A DNA stretch of 57,949 nt from Mesoaciditoga sp. (GTDB lineage: Bacteria > Thermotogota > Thermotogae > Mesoaciditogales > Mesoaciditogaceae). How positions within the stretch are numbered: position 1 is the first letter of the stretch; every line of letters begins with the position of its first letter. The position numbers were made by a program, and so were the translations under genes. The stretch covers positions 1-57,949 of the forward strand of contig WFYR01000061.1 in the NCBI GenBank assembly GCA_015489955.1. The letters are read 5' to 3'. Positions 8,638 to 16,484 of the stretch are shown piece by piece. The notes under the pieces are model-generated. The model did no database searches, was not told the origin of the DNA, and worked only from the letters and a program-made list of their open reading frames with translations.

Positions 8638-9185
8638 TTGCTGTCTCCCTTAAATTCCCTGTTGTGCCTGACCTCTTTATCATCACAAATGGGAGGAACC
8701 TCTACGAAAGAATAAAGTTCGTGCAAAAATATTATCCCACTCTTCATGTTTCGTTCCTTGGTGAAGAAAGAATATCCAACCTTTTCGTTCAGATGAGACA
8801 GCAAGATCGTTGGAACTCCGCTTACTTGAGAAGCTCCCCATCCATTTGCCACCAACTGGTGAGAATTGTAATGACTTAGCTCAATGTATCCCAATATGAG
8901 GCTCACCTTTTGTTCTGAAAGTTTTCTTAGAAGCTTTCTCATTCTCATCTCTTTTCCATAAAGAATGGCAACTTTTTTACCGTCTATTTCGAATATCAAA
9001 TCGTCAAGAGCGTCAGGAACACGCCAGCTCCTCCCCCTCTTTCCAGAAATTTTATGTAACGATACGCCATTTTGCGAAAAAACGATCCATTTTTCTACCG
9101 AAAGCGGCAAATTTTGGAACGTCACACCCACTTCAAAATCGCCAAATTCCTCAGCTACAACAGTTGGTCCCATAAAGATCTTCAC
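8634..9185 (-). CDS. hypothetical protein, weakly like the C-terminal half of a nitrilase fold
   Basis: I do not recognise this 183-residue protein with certainty. The stretch GKKVAILYGKEMRMRKLLRK aligns by eye with the nitrilase cysteine region (GxxICYDxRFPExxR), with tyrosine at the nucleophile position, and ASQVSGVPTILLSH and YSFFTKERNMKSGIIF resemble the later RA-ENxxYVVxAN and GxSxI segments. It has no signal peptide or membrane helix. The start is GTG at 9185 with GAGG upstream, and it is the first gene of the minus-strand run. The start codon lies in an 8-base-arm inverted repeat (9183-9211). It overlaps the next nitrilase-like gene by four bases, so the two products may form a complex; this is inference. 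Confidence 0.55.
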   Translation of the reverse strand: MKIFMGPTVVAEEFGDFEVGVTFQNLPLSVEKWIVFSQNGVSLHKISGKRGRSWRVPDALDDLIFEIDGKKVAILYGKEMRMRKLLRKLSEQKVSLILGYIELSHYNSHQLVANGWGASQVSGVPTILLSHLNEKVGYSFFTKERNMKSGIIFLHELYSFVEVPPICDDKEVRHNREFKGDSK

Positions 9186-9237
9186 TTAAAATTCGCCTCA
9201 CTTTTTAAGTGATGCACTCACACATTTACTCAAGTAA

Positions 9238-9245
9238 ATTATATC
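9238..9245 (-). promoter_or_regulatory. predicted extended -10 promoter element for the 9185-to-1 run
   Basis: Read on the minus strand, TATAAT (9243-9238) follows TG plus one base, which makes an extended -10 element about 50 bases upstream of the GTG at 9185. I see no good -35 box at 16-18 bases. It points away from the rpmH promoter in the same intergenic region. The call rests on consensus match and position only. Confidence 0.45.
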
Positions 9246-9292
9246 ATTTTTCAATACCTCATCTCCACGAAAATTATCGGTTTTTTGCTTGC

Positions 9293-9310
9293 AAGATGTT
9301 AACACATCTT
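9293..9310. promoter_or_regulatory. inverted repeat, possible operator between divergent promoters
   Basis: Perfect 7-base arms (AAGATGT and ACATCTT) flank a four-base centre (TAAC). The repeat lies 14 bases upstream of the rpmH -35 box and about 50 bases from the divergent -10 element. It has no T tract and lies between divergent genes, so a terminator role is unlikely and a protein-binding site is possible. No regulator can be named. Confidence 0.35.
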
Positions 9311-9323
9311 TCACTCTAAAGTG

Positions 9324-9352
9324 TTGAGTTTTGGAGATTGTGATGATATAAT
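9324..9352 (+). promoter_or_regulatory. predicted sigma-A-type promoter of the rpmH operon
   Basis: TTGAGT (9324-9329) and TATAAT (9347-9352) are separated by exactly 17 bases, and TG at 9344-9345 adds an extended -10. Transcription would start near 9359, leaving a leader of about 50 bases before rpmH with an AGGAGGTG ribosome site at 9394-9402. This is the best consensus promoter in the window and fits the high demand for a ribosomal protein gene. Confidence 0.75.
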
Positions 9353-9410
9353 TTAGCGAACATGTTTATTTTTGAATAGAGAAGACAACATTCAGGAGGT
9401 GTGTTTTACA

Positions 9411-9545
9411 GTGAAAAGAACTTATCAACCCAAAAGACTTAAAAGAGCGAGGACCCATGGATTCAGGGCAAGAATGAAAACAAAATCCGGTAGAAAGATA
9501 TTGAATAACAGAAGAAGAAACGGAAGGAAAAGAATAGCGGTGTGA
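9411..9545 (+). CDS. rpmH: 50S ribosomal protein L34
   Basis: This is a 44-residue, arginine- and lysine-rich protein of the large ribosomal subunit. The sequence begins [19 protein letters not shown] and ends RKRIAV, matching the whole L34 family. It starts with GTG after a strong AGGAGGTG site. The stop overlaps the GTG start of rnpA by three bases, the classical bacterial rpmH-rnpA arrangement. dnaA is not adjacent, unlike in many bacteria where rpmH sits next to the replication origin. Confidence 0.96.
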   Translation: MKRTYQPKRLKRARTHGFRARMKTKSGRKILNNRRRNGRKRIAV

Positions 9546-9910
9546 ACGAGGGATTAGGTCCCGAAAAACGTTTAAAGAAGAAAAAAGATTTTGAAAAGGT
9601 TTTTCAGAAAGGAAACGTGACAAAAAACGAGTGGTTTATCGCAAAGTACGTTGAGAATGACAAGGATTTTGCAAGAGTTGGTATAGTGGTATCAAGAAAA
9701 TTCGGAAAAGCTCATGTGAGAAATAAATTCAAAAGGTATGTAAGAGAAACATTTAGAAAGATGAAAAACGCCGAAAGTGTGGACGTTGTGATCTTTCCAA
9801 GAAGGGAACTGAAAAAAGAGTTCGAAAGAATAACATTTGAGGAATTTTCTAATGCTTTGAAAGAATTCTTGAAGAAAGAGGTATTTCGTAGCGAGAAAGT
9901 TGAATTGTGA
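9542..9910 (+). CDS. rnpA: ribonuclease P protein component
   Basis: RnpA is the small basic protein that helps RNase P RNA mature the 5' ends of tRNAs. The 122-residue product has the signature [10 protein letters not shown] (RNR motif) and the [15 protein letters not shown] core. The GTG start at 9542 overlaps the rpmH stop, which keeps the two proteins translationally coupled. The RNase P RNA gene itself is not in the window. Length and motifs are normal for the family. Confidence 0.95.
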   Translation: MNEGLGPEKRLKKKKDFEKVFQKGNVTKNEWFIAKYVENDKDFARVGIVVSRKFGKAHVRNKFKRYVRETFRKMKNAESVDVVIFPRRELKKEFERITFEEFSNALKEFLKKEVFRSEKVEL

Positions 9911-9938
9911 GAAGTATTTCGTTTTTTGAGGGGAGTAT

Positions 9939-10184
9939 GTGAAAATCGAAAAAATTCTTATAAAGGCAATACGTTTTTACCAGAAATACATTTCTCCGCT
10001 GAAACCGCCTACGTGTAGGTTTACTCCGACGTGCTCTACGTACACGATAGAAGCCCTTCAACGTTTTGGACTGGCGAAGGGTCTTCTTTTGTCTACGTGG
10101 AGAGTATTGCGCTGCAATCCCTTTAACAAAGGTGGAGAAGATCCAGTTCCCATGGAATTCAAAATTAGGAGGAAAAGAATGTGA
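9939..10184 (+). CDS. yidD: membrane protein insertion efficiency factor YidD
   Basis: YidD is a small membrane-associated protein encoded between rnpA and yidC in most bacteria, and it assists insertion of membrane proteins. The 81 residues include the family blocks [22 protein letters not shown] and [18 protein letters not shown], with the three conserved cysteines. The start is GTG at 9939 with GAGGGGAG upstream. It overlaps the start of yidC by four bases. Confidence 0.95.
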   Translation: MKIEKILIKAIRFYQKYISPLKPPTCRFTPTCSTYTIEALQRFGLAKGLLLSTWRVLRCNPFNKGGEDPVPMEFKIRRKRM

Positions 10185-11554
10185 CAAAAAAATATTTCAT
10201 TGTACTTGCTCTTCTGTTGTTTACAACGACTTTGATCGCTTTTGCAATTCCAAGTGTAAAGGTTTCCGTTTCTTCTACAAATCTGACTGTTAAAACGAAG
10301 ATATACACCTACGTTTTGGACGTAAAGAATGGACTTTTAAAAAAAGGATATCTCGCCTTTAAGAAAAACCAACTCTTCTGGGTATATGGAGGCGACGGTT
10401 TTGATCTGTACGCTTCTGACACCAAGTTGATTCCTTACGCCTGGAACGTTAACGGAAAAAAAGAGAACTTTGAGACGACTTCGAACGTTTCAGTGAATTT
10501 CTTTTATCGTTATAAGGGTCAAGAGATAAAGAAGACTATAACCTTTGTGAATGGTCCAAATTACGAAATAAAAGTGTCCGTTAGCGCTCCAAATGGTTTA
10601 AAGATGAATTTGCATTTTCCAACTTTGATGCCAGAATTCAACAGAGTACGGGAAAACGGAGAGCTTTTTGCCACTTATTCTTCAGGGTACAAAAATATCA
10701 TCATTTCGAAGGCGGAAAGTGGAAAATTTGAAAGCAATGGCATTATCACTTTCACTTCTGCCGTAGAAGCGGTCGCGTATCTTGGACCAGTAAAGAACTC
10801 TGAGATTTTTGCACTTTTTCCACATGAGAAAAATGTCATCTTGGAACTTTTGAAAGAGTATCCAAAGTCAGAACCATGGTACGGATGGTTTATGTACCTT
10901 TTTGTAGACATACTGAATTGGATTTATTCTTGGAGTGGGAATTACGGCTGGGCAATAATAATTTTCGCTGTTTTGGTCAGGTTGGCTATTTACCCTCTTT
11001 CCCACGCTCAGATGAAATCGATGATTCAGATGAGAAAGATCCAGCCCAAGGTGAAAGAGATCCAAAAAAAGTACAAAGATCCGAAAAAACAACAAGAAGA
11101 ATTGATGAAGCTGTACAAATCAGAAGGAACGAACCCGGCGAGCGGTTGTTTGTTGTCCGTAGTCCAGTTGCCAGTGCTCTTTTTACTTTACTACGCGATA
11201 ATATATTCAAAAGAAGCTTTTGCTTACAACGGTCAATTCTTAATCTGGAGCGATCTATCGGTAGGTGGATTCCAGCCTAACGTTATCCTCGTGCTACTTA
11301 TAGTTTTGCTCACAGCATGGTCAACGCTGTGGACAAGTACGAATGCAAAACAGGCGTGGCAGAGCATTGCAATGTTCAGCGTTATGGAATTTTTGTTCAT
11401 AGGATTTCCCGTTGGGCTTTTTCTTTACTATGCCACATTTTCAGCCATGCAACTTCTTACAACTTACATAGTCGCTAAAATGTACCATATTCAGGGCATT
11501 AGCATTAGAGAACTTTTTGGAATGAATCCAAAAAGAAAATACGGTAGGAGGTAA
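10181..11554 (+). CDS. yidC: membrane protein insertase YidC
   Basis: YidC inserts and folds inner-membrane proteins, alone or with SecYEG. The 457-residue protein has an N-terminal membrane segment (about 1-25), an extracytoplasmic beta-rich domain to about residue 235, and a C-terminal Oxa1-type domain with five helices. The domain includes the cytoplasmic loop [21 protein letters not shown] and the conserved [22 protein letters not shown] segment. The large periplasmic domain marks it as the Gram-negative-like form, consistent with a cell that has an outer sheath. The GTG start overlaps yidD, and jag follows after eight bases. Confidence 0.95.
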   Translation: MTKKYFIVLALLLFTTTLIAFAIPSVKVSVSSTNLTVKTKIYTYVLDVKNGLLKKGYLAFKKNQLFWVYGGDGFDLYASDTKLIPYAWNVNGKKENFETTSNVSVNFFYRYKGQEIKKTITFVNGPNYEIKVSVSAPNGLKMNLHFPTLMPEFNRVRENGELFATYSSGYKNIIISKAESGKFESNGIITFTSAVEAVAYLGPVKNSEIFALFPHEKNVILELLKEYPKSEPWYGWFMYLFVDILNWIYSWSGNYGWAIIIFAVLVRLAIYPLSHAQMKSMIQMRKIQPKVKEIQKKYKDPKKQQEELMKLYKSEGTNPASGCLLSVVQLPVLFLLYYAIIYSKEAFAYNGQFLIWSDLSVGGFQPNVILVLLIVLLTAWSTLWTSTNAKQAWQSIAMFSVMEFLFIGFPVGLFLYYATFSAMQLLTTYIVAKMYHIQGISIRELFGMNPKRKYGRR

Positions 11555-11562
11555 GTGAGGGG

Positions 11563-12204
11563 ATGGAAAAAATATACAAGGGCAAAAGTGTCTCTGAATG
11601 TCTCGAAACCGCCCTAAAAGATCTTGGAGTTTTTGAGGAGGAAGTAAATTACGAAGTATTGCAAGAACCGTCAAAAGGGTTTTTGGGAATTGGAGCTAAA
11701 GACGCCGAGATACGCGTAACTCTCAACGATAATTACAACATTCGATTGATAAAGAACTTCTTGGCGACTTTGATGGAATTTTACGGTGTAGAGTACAAAA
11801 TAGAAGTGAAAATCGTTCGCACGATGACGGTTTATTCCGTTAAGATCGAAAGTGCGGAAGCACTCGCAGAGCTGATAGGAAAACATGGCCGTACGCTGAG
11901 TGCCGTGGAACACATGCTTTCGGTTTATTTGAACAAAAAGAACGATCACCACATATCGGTCTTCGTGGATGTTAATGATTACAAAGAGAGAAAAGAGGAG
12001 CTCATCAGGAGAATTGCGGAAAACGCCGTTTCAAAGATCAGAAGGGGAACGAGAAAGGTATCTCTTGAACCGATGAGCAGCCGTGAAAGGAAAATCGTTC
12101 ATGAAGTTTTATCGCATTTTGACGATGTTCGCTCTTATTCTGTGGGAACTGAACCTTACCGATATGTGGTGGTAGAAGCCGTAAAAAGCGGTGCACGAAG
12201 ATAG
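11563..12204 (+). CDS. jag: RNA-binding protein Jag/KhpB (KH and R3H domains)
   Basis: Jag (KhpB) binds RNA and in other bacteria affects cell division and elongation. The 213-residue protein has the N-terminal Jag domain, seen in SVSECLETALKDLGVFEEEV and GFLGIGAKDAEIRV. A KH domain follows with the IGKHGRTLSAVEHMLS loop, then an R3H domain with the RKVSLEPMSSRERKIVHEVL stretch near the C terminus. It follows yidC, as in many bacteria. Its end is separated from ftcD by only the ribosome site. Confidence 0.93.
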   Translation: MEKIYKGKSVSECLETALKDLGVFEEEVNYEVLQEPSKGFLGIGAKDAEIRVTLNDNYNIRLIKNFLATLMEFYGVEYKIEVKIVRTMTVYSVKIESAEALAELIGKHGRTLSAVEHMLSVYLNKKNDHHISVFVDVNDYKERKEELIRRIAENAVSKIRRGTRKVSLEPMSSRERKIVHEVLSHFDDVRSYSVGTEPYRYVVVEAVKSGARR

Positions 12205-12217
12205 GAGGCGCATGAGG

Positions 12218-13129
12218 GTGAAAAAAATAATCGAATCGGTACCGAATTTCAGTGAAGGAAGAAGAGAAGAAGTGGTTGTAAAGATCGTAAAGGAAGCCGA
12301 AGAAACAAACAACGTGTGGGTATTTGATTGGTCTATGGACAGAGATCACAACCGCTCCGTTGTTACCATAGTTGGGGAGCCGGAAGCTGTGGCAGAAGCC
12401 ACTTTTAAGATGGCAAAGAAAGCTGAAGAACTCATAGATTTGCGCCATCACACCGGCGCCCATCCACGAATGGGCGCCGTTGATGTGATCCCGTTCATCC
12501 CAATAAAAAACGTCACGATGGAAGAGTGCGTTGAGATATCCAAAAAGGTCGGAAAACGCATCGGCGAAGAGTTAAACATACCCGTGTACCTATACGAAAA
12601 ATCTGCCACTTCTCCAGAAAGGGAAAATCTTTCTAACATAAGAAAAGGGCAATTCGAAGGTTTTTTTGAAAAGATAAAATCTCCTCAATGGGCGCCGGAT
12701 TTCGGACCGTCTACCGTTCATCCAAGTGCCGGAGTCGTGGCGGTTGGCGCACGCGAGTATTTGATAGCGTTTAACGTTAACTTGAGAACTACCGATGTGG
12801 AAATAGCCAACAAAATAGCCAAAGCTGTGAGATATTCGTCTGGAGGTTACAGATTTGTCAAAGCCATGGGAGTGGATTTAAAAGAAAAAGGCATGGTACA
12901 GGTGTCCATGAACATGACGAATTACAAAAAAACACCTCTTTTCAGGGTTTTTGAAACGATAAAGAGGGAGGCTCAGCGTTATGGAGTTGAAGTGGCTGGG
13001 TCTGAAATTATTGGAATGGTTCCGATGGATACTCTGGTAAGGACAATGAATTTTTACCTTGGCATAGATGATTTTGGATCTGAAAGAGTGATCGAAAATA
13101 GGCTCCTTGACGAACTTAGCAGATCTTAA
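12218..13129 (+). CDS. ftcD: glutamate formimidoyltransferase
   Basis: The enzyme moves the formimino group from N-formimidoyl-L-glutamate to tetrahydrofolate, the last step of one route of histidine breakdown. The protein begins KKIIESVPNFSEGRR and has the conserved RHHTGAHPRMGAVDVIPFIP block. At about 303 residues it holds only the formiminotransferase domain and lacks the cyclodeaminase domain of the animal enzyme. I choose GTG 12218, nine bases after AGGAGG; ATG 12212 is only three bases from it. A 10-base-arm inverted repeat at 12454-12479 falls in the conserved block. hutI overlaps its end. Confidence 0.92.
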   Translation: MKKIIESVPNFSEGRREEVVVKIVKEAEETNNVWVFDWSMDRDHNRSVVTIVGEPEAVAEATFKMAKKAEELIDLRHHTGAHPRMGAVDVIPFIPIKNVTMEECVEISKKVGKRIGEELNIPVYLYEKSATSPERENLSNIRKGQFEGFFEKIKSPQWAPDFGPSTVHPSAGVVAVGAREYLIAFNVNLRTTDVEIANKIAKAVRYSSGGYRFVKAMGVDLKEKGMVQVSMNMTNYKKTPLFRVFETIKREAQRYGVEVAGSEIIGMVPMDTLVRTMNFYLGIDDFGSERVIENRLLDELSRS

Positions 13130-14324
13130 CATCTTTAACGTTAAAATCGCCACTCCCGCTGGAAAAACACCTTCGAGAAGCTTGAAAGTGTTTGAAGGTG
13201 CAATATCAATTAAAGATGGAAAGATAATTTCCTTAACACAGGCCCTTCCTGCCAGATATGAAATGGACGGGAAGGGTATGTTTGCCTTACCTGGTTTTGT
13301 GGACGCTCACACTCATATTCCGTTTGTTGGACAAAGATCGAAAGAGTTCATCCTGAGAGCTGAAGGAAAAAGCTATGAAGAGCTGTTGAAAAACGGTGGA
13401 GGAATATATTCAACTGTTAATCTTGTGAGAAAAGCGTCCGTTGAAGATTTGGTGCAAAGCGCTCAAAAGCACGCACGCTGGCTGTTAAAAGCTGGAGTAA
13501 CCACATTTGAATGCAAGAGTGGTTACGGGTTAAATAAAAAAGATGAAATTAAACAACTTAAAGCCATAAAAGAGCTTTCTTCAAAAATTCCACAAAATGT
13601 GGTGGCCACTTTTTTAGGAGCCCATGCGGTTCCTCCGCAGGGAGAAAAAGCGTATCTTCTTGAGTTAAAAGAAACACTGAAGTTCGTAAAGGAAGAAGAA
13701 TTGGCAGAATTTGTGGACGTTTTTTGCGATGAGGGGGCTTTTTCCATTGAATTTTCATACGAACTCTTGCGATATTCTAAAGAGCTTGGCTTTAAAGTGA
13801 GAGCTCACGCGGAAGAATTGTCTGGAAATGGTTTCGCCGCTATGGCCTCACAAATTGGCGCTGTAAGTGTGGACCACCTCTTGAAGATAAAAGAGAATGA
13901 AATACCTGTATTAGCCGCCAACAAAACGATGGCAGTTTTAATGCCAGCCACCAGCTTTTTTCTTAAAACGGATTACGCACCGGCAAGAAAACTTTTAGAT
14001 AATGGTGTTTATGTAGCTTTGGGATCGGATTTTAACCCTGGCTCGAATACGTTCTATTCTCCATTTTTCATAATACATCTTGCCGTAAATCACTTAAAAA
14101 TGAGCGTGGAAGAAGCCATAAGCGCTTACACGTTGAACTCGGCTTACGTACTTGGAATGAGCGATAAAGTTGGCAGCATAGAAGTTGGAAAACAAGCCGA
14201 TATCATTCTTTTGGATATTCCATCACTGGACCACATTCCATATTTGCCAACTGAAGAAACTTTGAAAATTGTGTTCAAAAATGGGAGAAAAGTCTTTGAA
14301 AATAAAGATAATATTTCCTGGTAA
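13107..14324 (+). CDS. hutI: imidazolonepropionase
   Basis: HutI opens the ring of imidazolone-5-propanoate to give N-formimino-L-glutamate, the substrate of the neighbouring FtcD. It is an amidohydrolase of 405 residues with the metal-binding DAHTHIPFVG motif, the ECKSGYGL block, RAHAEEL and a late GSDFNPGS segment. The only workable start is TTG 13107, which overlaps the end of ftcD by 23 bases. Histidine ammonia-lyase and urocanase are not in the window, so the rest of the pathway must be elsewhere or absent. Confidence 0.92.
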   Translation: MTNLADLNIFNVKIATPAGKTPSRSLKVFEGAISIKDGKIISLTQALPARYEMDGKGMFALPGFVDAHTHIPFVGQRSKEFILRAEGKSYEELLKNGGGIYSTVNLVRKASVEDLVQSAQKHARWLLKAGVTTFECKSGYGLNKKDEIKQLKAIKELSSKIPQNVVATFLGAHAVPPQGEKAYLLELKETLKFVKEEELAEFVDVFCDEGAFSIEFSYELLRYSKELGFKVRAHAEELSGNGFAAMASQIGAVSVDHLLKIKENEIPVLAANKTMAVLMPATSFFLKTDYAPARKLLDNGVYVALGSDFNPGSNTFYSPFFIIHLAVNHLKMSVEEAISAYTLNSAYVLGMSDKVGSIEVGKQADIILLDIPSLDHIPYLPTEETLKIVFKNGRKVFENKDNISW

Positions 14325-14751
14325 GATAAAGAACTCTTTCGCAAAAGATGGTTTCAATGAATACGTGAAAAGATGCAATAGATTTCATAAAACGGAGATC
14401 GTTTCGTTGCCCGCATCACATTCAAAAGACAGGAAAAAGGTCGTTGAAGAAGAATCTAAAAGACTGATAAAGCATCTTCAACATGAAAAGTACATACTTT
14501 TAGATGTAAGTGGGCAAGAGAAGAATACTTTGGGTTTTTCCAAATTGGTGAAAGAACATTTGGATCGCGGAGACGATTTGATATTTGTGGTAGGGGGAGT
14601 CTTCGGTGTAAGCGACGAAGTGAAAAAGAAAGCCGAAGTAATCATCTCCTTATCTCGTCTGACATTTACCCATTCTTTGTCTCTTGTGATTCTGGCCGAA
14701 CAGTTGTACAGGGCAATGAAAATAGTGTACGGACAATCGTACAACCATTGA
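14296..14751 (+). CDS. rlmH: 23S rRNA pseudouridine(1915) N3-methyltransferase RlmH
   Basis: RlmH is a small SPOUT-family methyltransferase that modifies pseudouridine 1915 of 23S rRNA in assembled ribosomes. The 151-residue product begins KIKIIFPGKIKNSF and has FVVGGVFGVSDEV, ISLSRLTFTHSLSLVILAEQ and a C terminus YNH close to the usual YH. I choose TTG 14296 because GGGAGA lies seven bases upstream and the protein then begins as family members do; upstream codons overlap hutI further. It overlaps the end of hutI by 29 bases. Confidence 0.92.
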   Translation: MKIKIIFPGKIKNSFAKDGFNEYVKRCNRFHKTEIVSLPASHSKDRKKVVEEESKRLIKHLQHEKYILLDVSGQEKNTLGFSKLVKEHLDRGDDLIFVVGGVFGVSDEVKKKAEVIISLSRLTFTHSLSLVILAEQLYRAMKIVYGQSYNH

Positions 14752-14788
14752 AAATTCTAATGACAATTAAAGGGAGGTCGTTTAAGAG

Positions 14789-16102
14789 TTGGATCCAGAT
14801 CCTCTGAGTAACCCTACGATCATTTGGGAATTGATTTCTTTGCTGATTTTTCTTGTGCTTTCCGCTTTCTTTTCTGCTTCAGAAACTGCCATGATGAGCG
14901 TTAGCAGAAAAAAATTGGTAGATGCCATGGACACCACATCACATGATTTTGAAAAGAATTTGAAAATTTCCAACAGGTATCTAACCGTGATCTTGATAAT
15001 GAACAACGTTGTGAACGTTTTCTTATCTTCATTGGCAACTGTTTTAGCCATACAGTTGTTTCCTAAGGGAACTTCAGATTCGAAATTGGTTGCAGTTGTA
15101 ACGGTCGTGGTAACTGTCTTGATAGTTGTTTTTGGAGAAATCACGCCAAAATTGTACGCCAGAATGAACGCTCCAAAGTTTTTTGGGCACTCGTTTCCCG
15201 TTATTAAGGTAATAGATTTCATACTACGTCCTTTGACATGGGTATTGACGGCGTTTTCCGTTTTTCTCATAAGGGCATTTATAGGAAAACCTAACATAGA
15301 ACCATTCATTTCTCAGGAAGAAATACTGTTCAACATAGACATGGGTAAGGATCAGGGAGTGATAGAAGAACAAGAAAGTGTGCTTGTAAAAGGAGCTTTA
15401 ACTTTAAAGGATACTTACGTTAGAGAAATCATGGTTCCAAGGGTTGAAATAGTTGGCATAAGGGCAGAAGAAAGTTTACTTGATGCGGTTAAATTATTCG
15501 ATGAGTCGAAGTTTTCACGTTTGCCAGTTTATGAAAATAGCATTGACCAGATTGTAGGTATATGTTACGCAAAGGATATCTTATCTGTTTTGAATTCTCA
15601 AAGTGGAAAAAAGTTAGAAGAAATAAGCGTTAAAAAGATGATGAGAAATCCATACTTCGTACCAGAAACAAAAAAGATAGATGACTTGCTTCAGGAAATG
15701 CGTCGTATGAAAATGCACATAGCGATCGTCGTGGACGAGTATGGGGGAACGGCAGGGATCGTCACTTTGGAAGATGTTTTGGAAGAAATGACTGGTGAAA
15801 TATTCGATGAATTCGACGTTGAAGGAGAAGAAGAAACGATAGTAAAAAAGGACAGATACACGTATTTGGTGAGTGGATTAACACCTTTAAACGATATAGA
15901 AAGGGAATTAGACATAGAATTTCCGGAAAGCGAATTTGAAACAATTGGTGGATATTTACTCAAAGTTTTTGAAAGGGTTCCAAAAGCCGGTGAAATTGTG
16001 GATACGGATGAATTCAGGGCAAAGGTTTTGGAATCTAACAAGAAACAGATACTCAAAGTTGAACTTCGATTGAAGAAAGGATCTGAGGATAATGAAAAGT
16101 GA
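14789..16102 (+). CDS. CNNM/CorC-HlyC family membrane protein (DUF21, CBS pair, CorC domain)
   Basis: Proteins of this family are linked to magnesium or cobalt transport and are often labelled hemolysin-like. The 437-residue product has an N-terminal DUF21 membrane domain (about 10-195, with FSASETAMMSVSRKK), then a pair of CBS domains (about 205-330, with REIMVPRVEIVGI and VDEYGGTAGIVTLEDVLEE), and a C-terminal CorC/HlyC domain. The start is TTG 14789 with GGGAGGT about ten bases upstream. It overlaps cdd by 11 bases. Whether it transports magnesium or regulates a transporter is not decidable here. Confidence 0.88.
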   Translation: MDPDPLSNPTIIWELISLLIFLVLSAFFSASETAMMSVSRKKLVDAMDTTSHDFEKNLKISNRYLTVILIMNNVVNVFLSSLATVLAIQLFPKGTSDSKLVAVVTVVVTVLIVVFGEITPKLYARMNAPKFFGHSFPVIKVIDFILRPLTWVLTAFSVFLIRAFIGKPNIEPFISQEEILFNIDMGKDQGVIEEQESVLVKGALTLKDTYVREIMVPRVEIVGIRAEESLLDAVKLFDESKFSRLPVYENSIDQIVGICYAKDILSVLNSQSGKKLEEISVKKMMRNPYFVPETKKIDDLLQEMRRMKMHIAIVVDEYGGTAGIVTLEDVLEEMTGEIFDEFDVEGEEETIVKKDRYTYLVSGLTPLNDIERELDIEFPESEFETIGGYLLKVFERVPKAGEIVDTDEFRAKVLESNKKQILKVELRLKKGSEDNEK

Positions 16103-16484
16103 AGACTTGATCGAAATTGCAAAAAAGGCGAGGGAAAACGCTTACGCGCCATATTCAAAATTCAAAGTTGGTGCGGCATTAGAGACAAAATCAGGAAAGA
16201 TTTACACGGGAGCAAATGTGGAAAATTCATCTTTTGGACTGAGTATGTGTGCCGAAAGAATAGCCATATTTAAGGCTGTGAGTGAAGGAGAAAGAGAATT
16301 CAAAAGACTTGCAGTGGTTGCAAACACCAAAGATGTCGTTTCTCCCTGTGGGGCTTGCAGACAGGTAATGGCCGAATTCGGAAATTTCGAAGTCGTACTT
16401 GCGAACACTTCCGGAAAGATTAAAATCACAGATGTGAGTTCGCTTCTTCCCGGGGCTTTTGATTTGAGAAGGGATACGAATTGA
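16092..16484 (+). CDS. cdd: cytidine deaminase
   Basis: It converts cytidine and deoxycytidine to uridine and deoxyuridine for pyrimidine salvage. The 130-residue protein matches the homotetrameric class. The CAERIAIFKA motif supplies the catalytic glutamate and one zinc ligand, and SPCGACRQVMAEF gives the other two cysteines. YAPYSKFKVGAALE near the N terminus is the substrate-binding stretch. The ATG lies inside the end of the CNNM gene and the stop overlaps the start of the GH13 gene, so it is part of the same run. Confidence 0.95.
   Translation: MKSEDLIEIAKKARENAYAPYSKFKVGAALETKSGKIYTGANVENSSFGLSMCAERIAIFKAVSEGEREFKRLAVVANTKDVVSPCGACRQVMAEFGNFEVVLANTSGKIKITDVSSLLPGAFDLRRDTN

Noticed and set aside
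9186-9410. Possible replication origin beside rpmH
   Set aside because: No dnaA gene, no cluster of DnaA-box-like 9-mers and no AT-rich repeat unwinding element; the region is explained by two divergent promoters.
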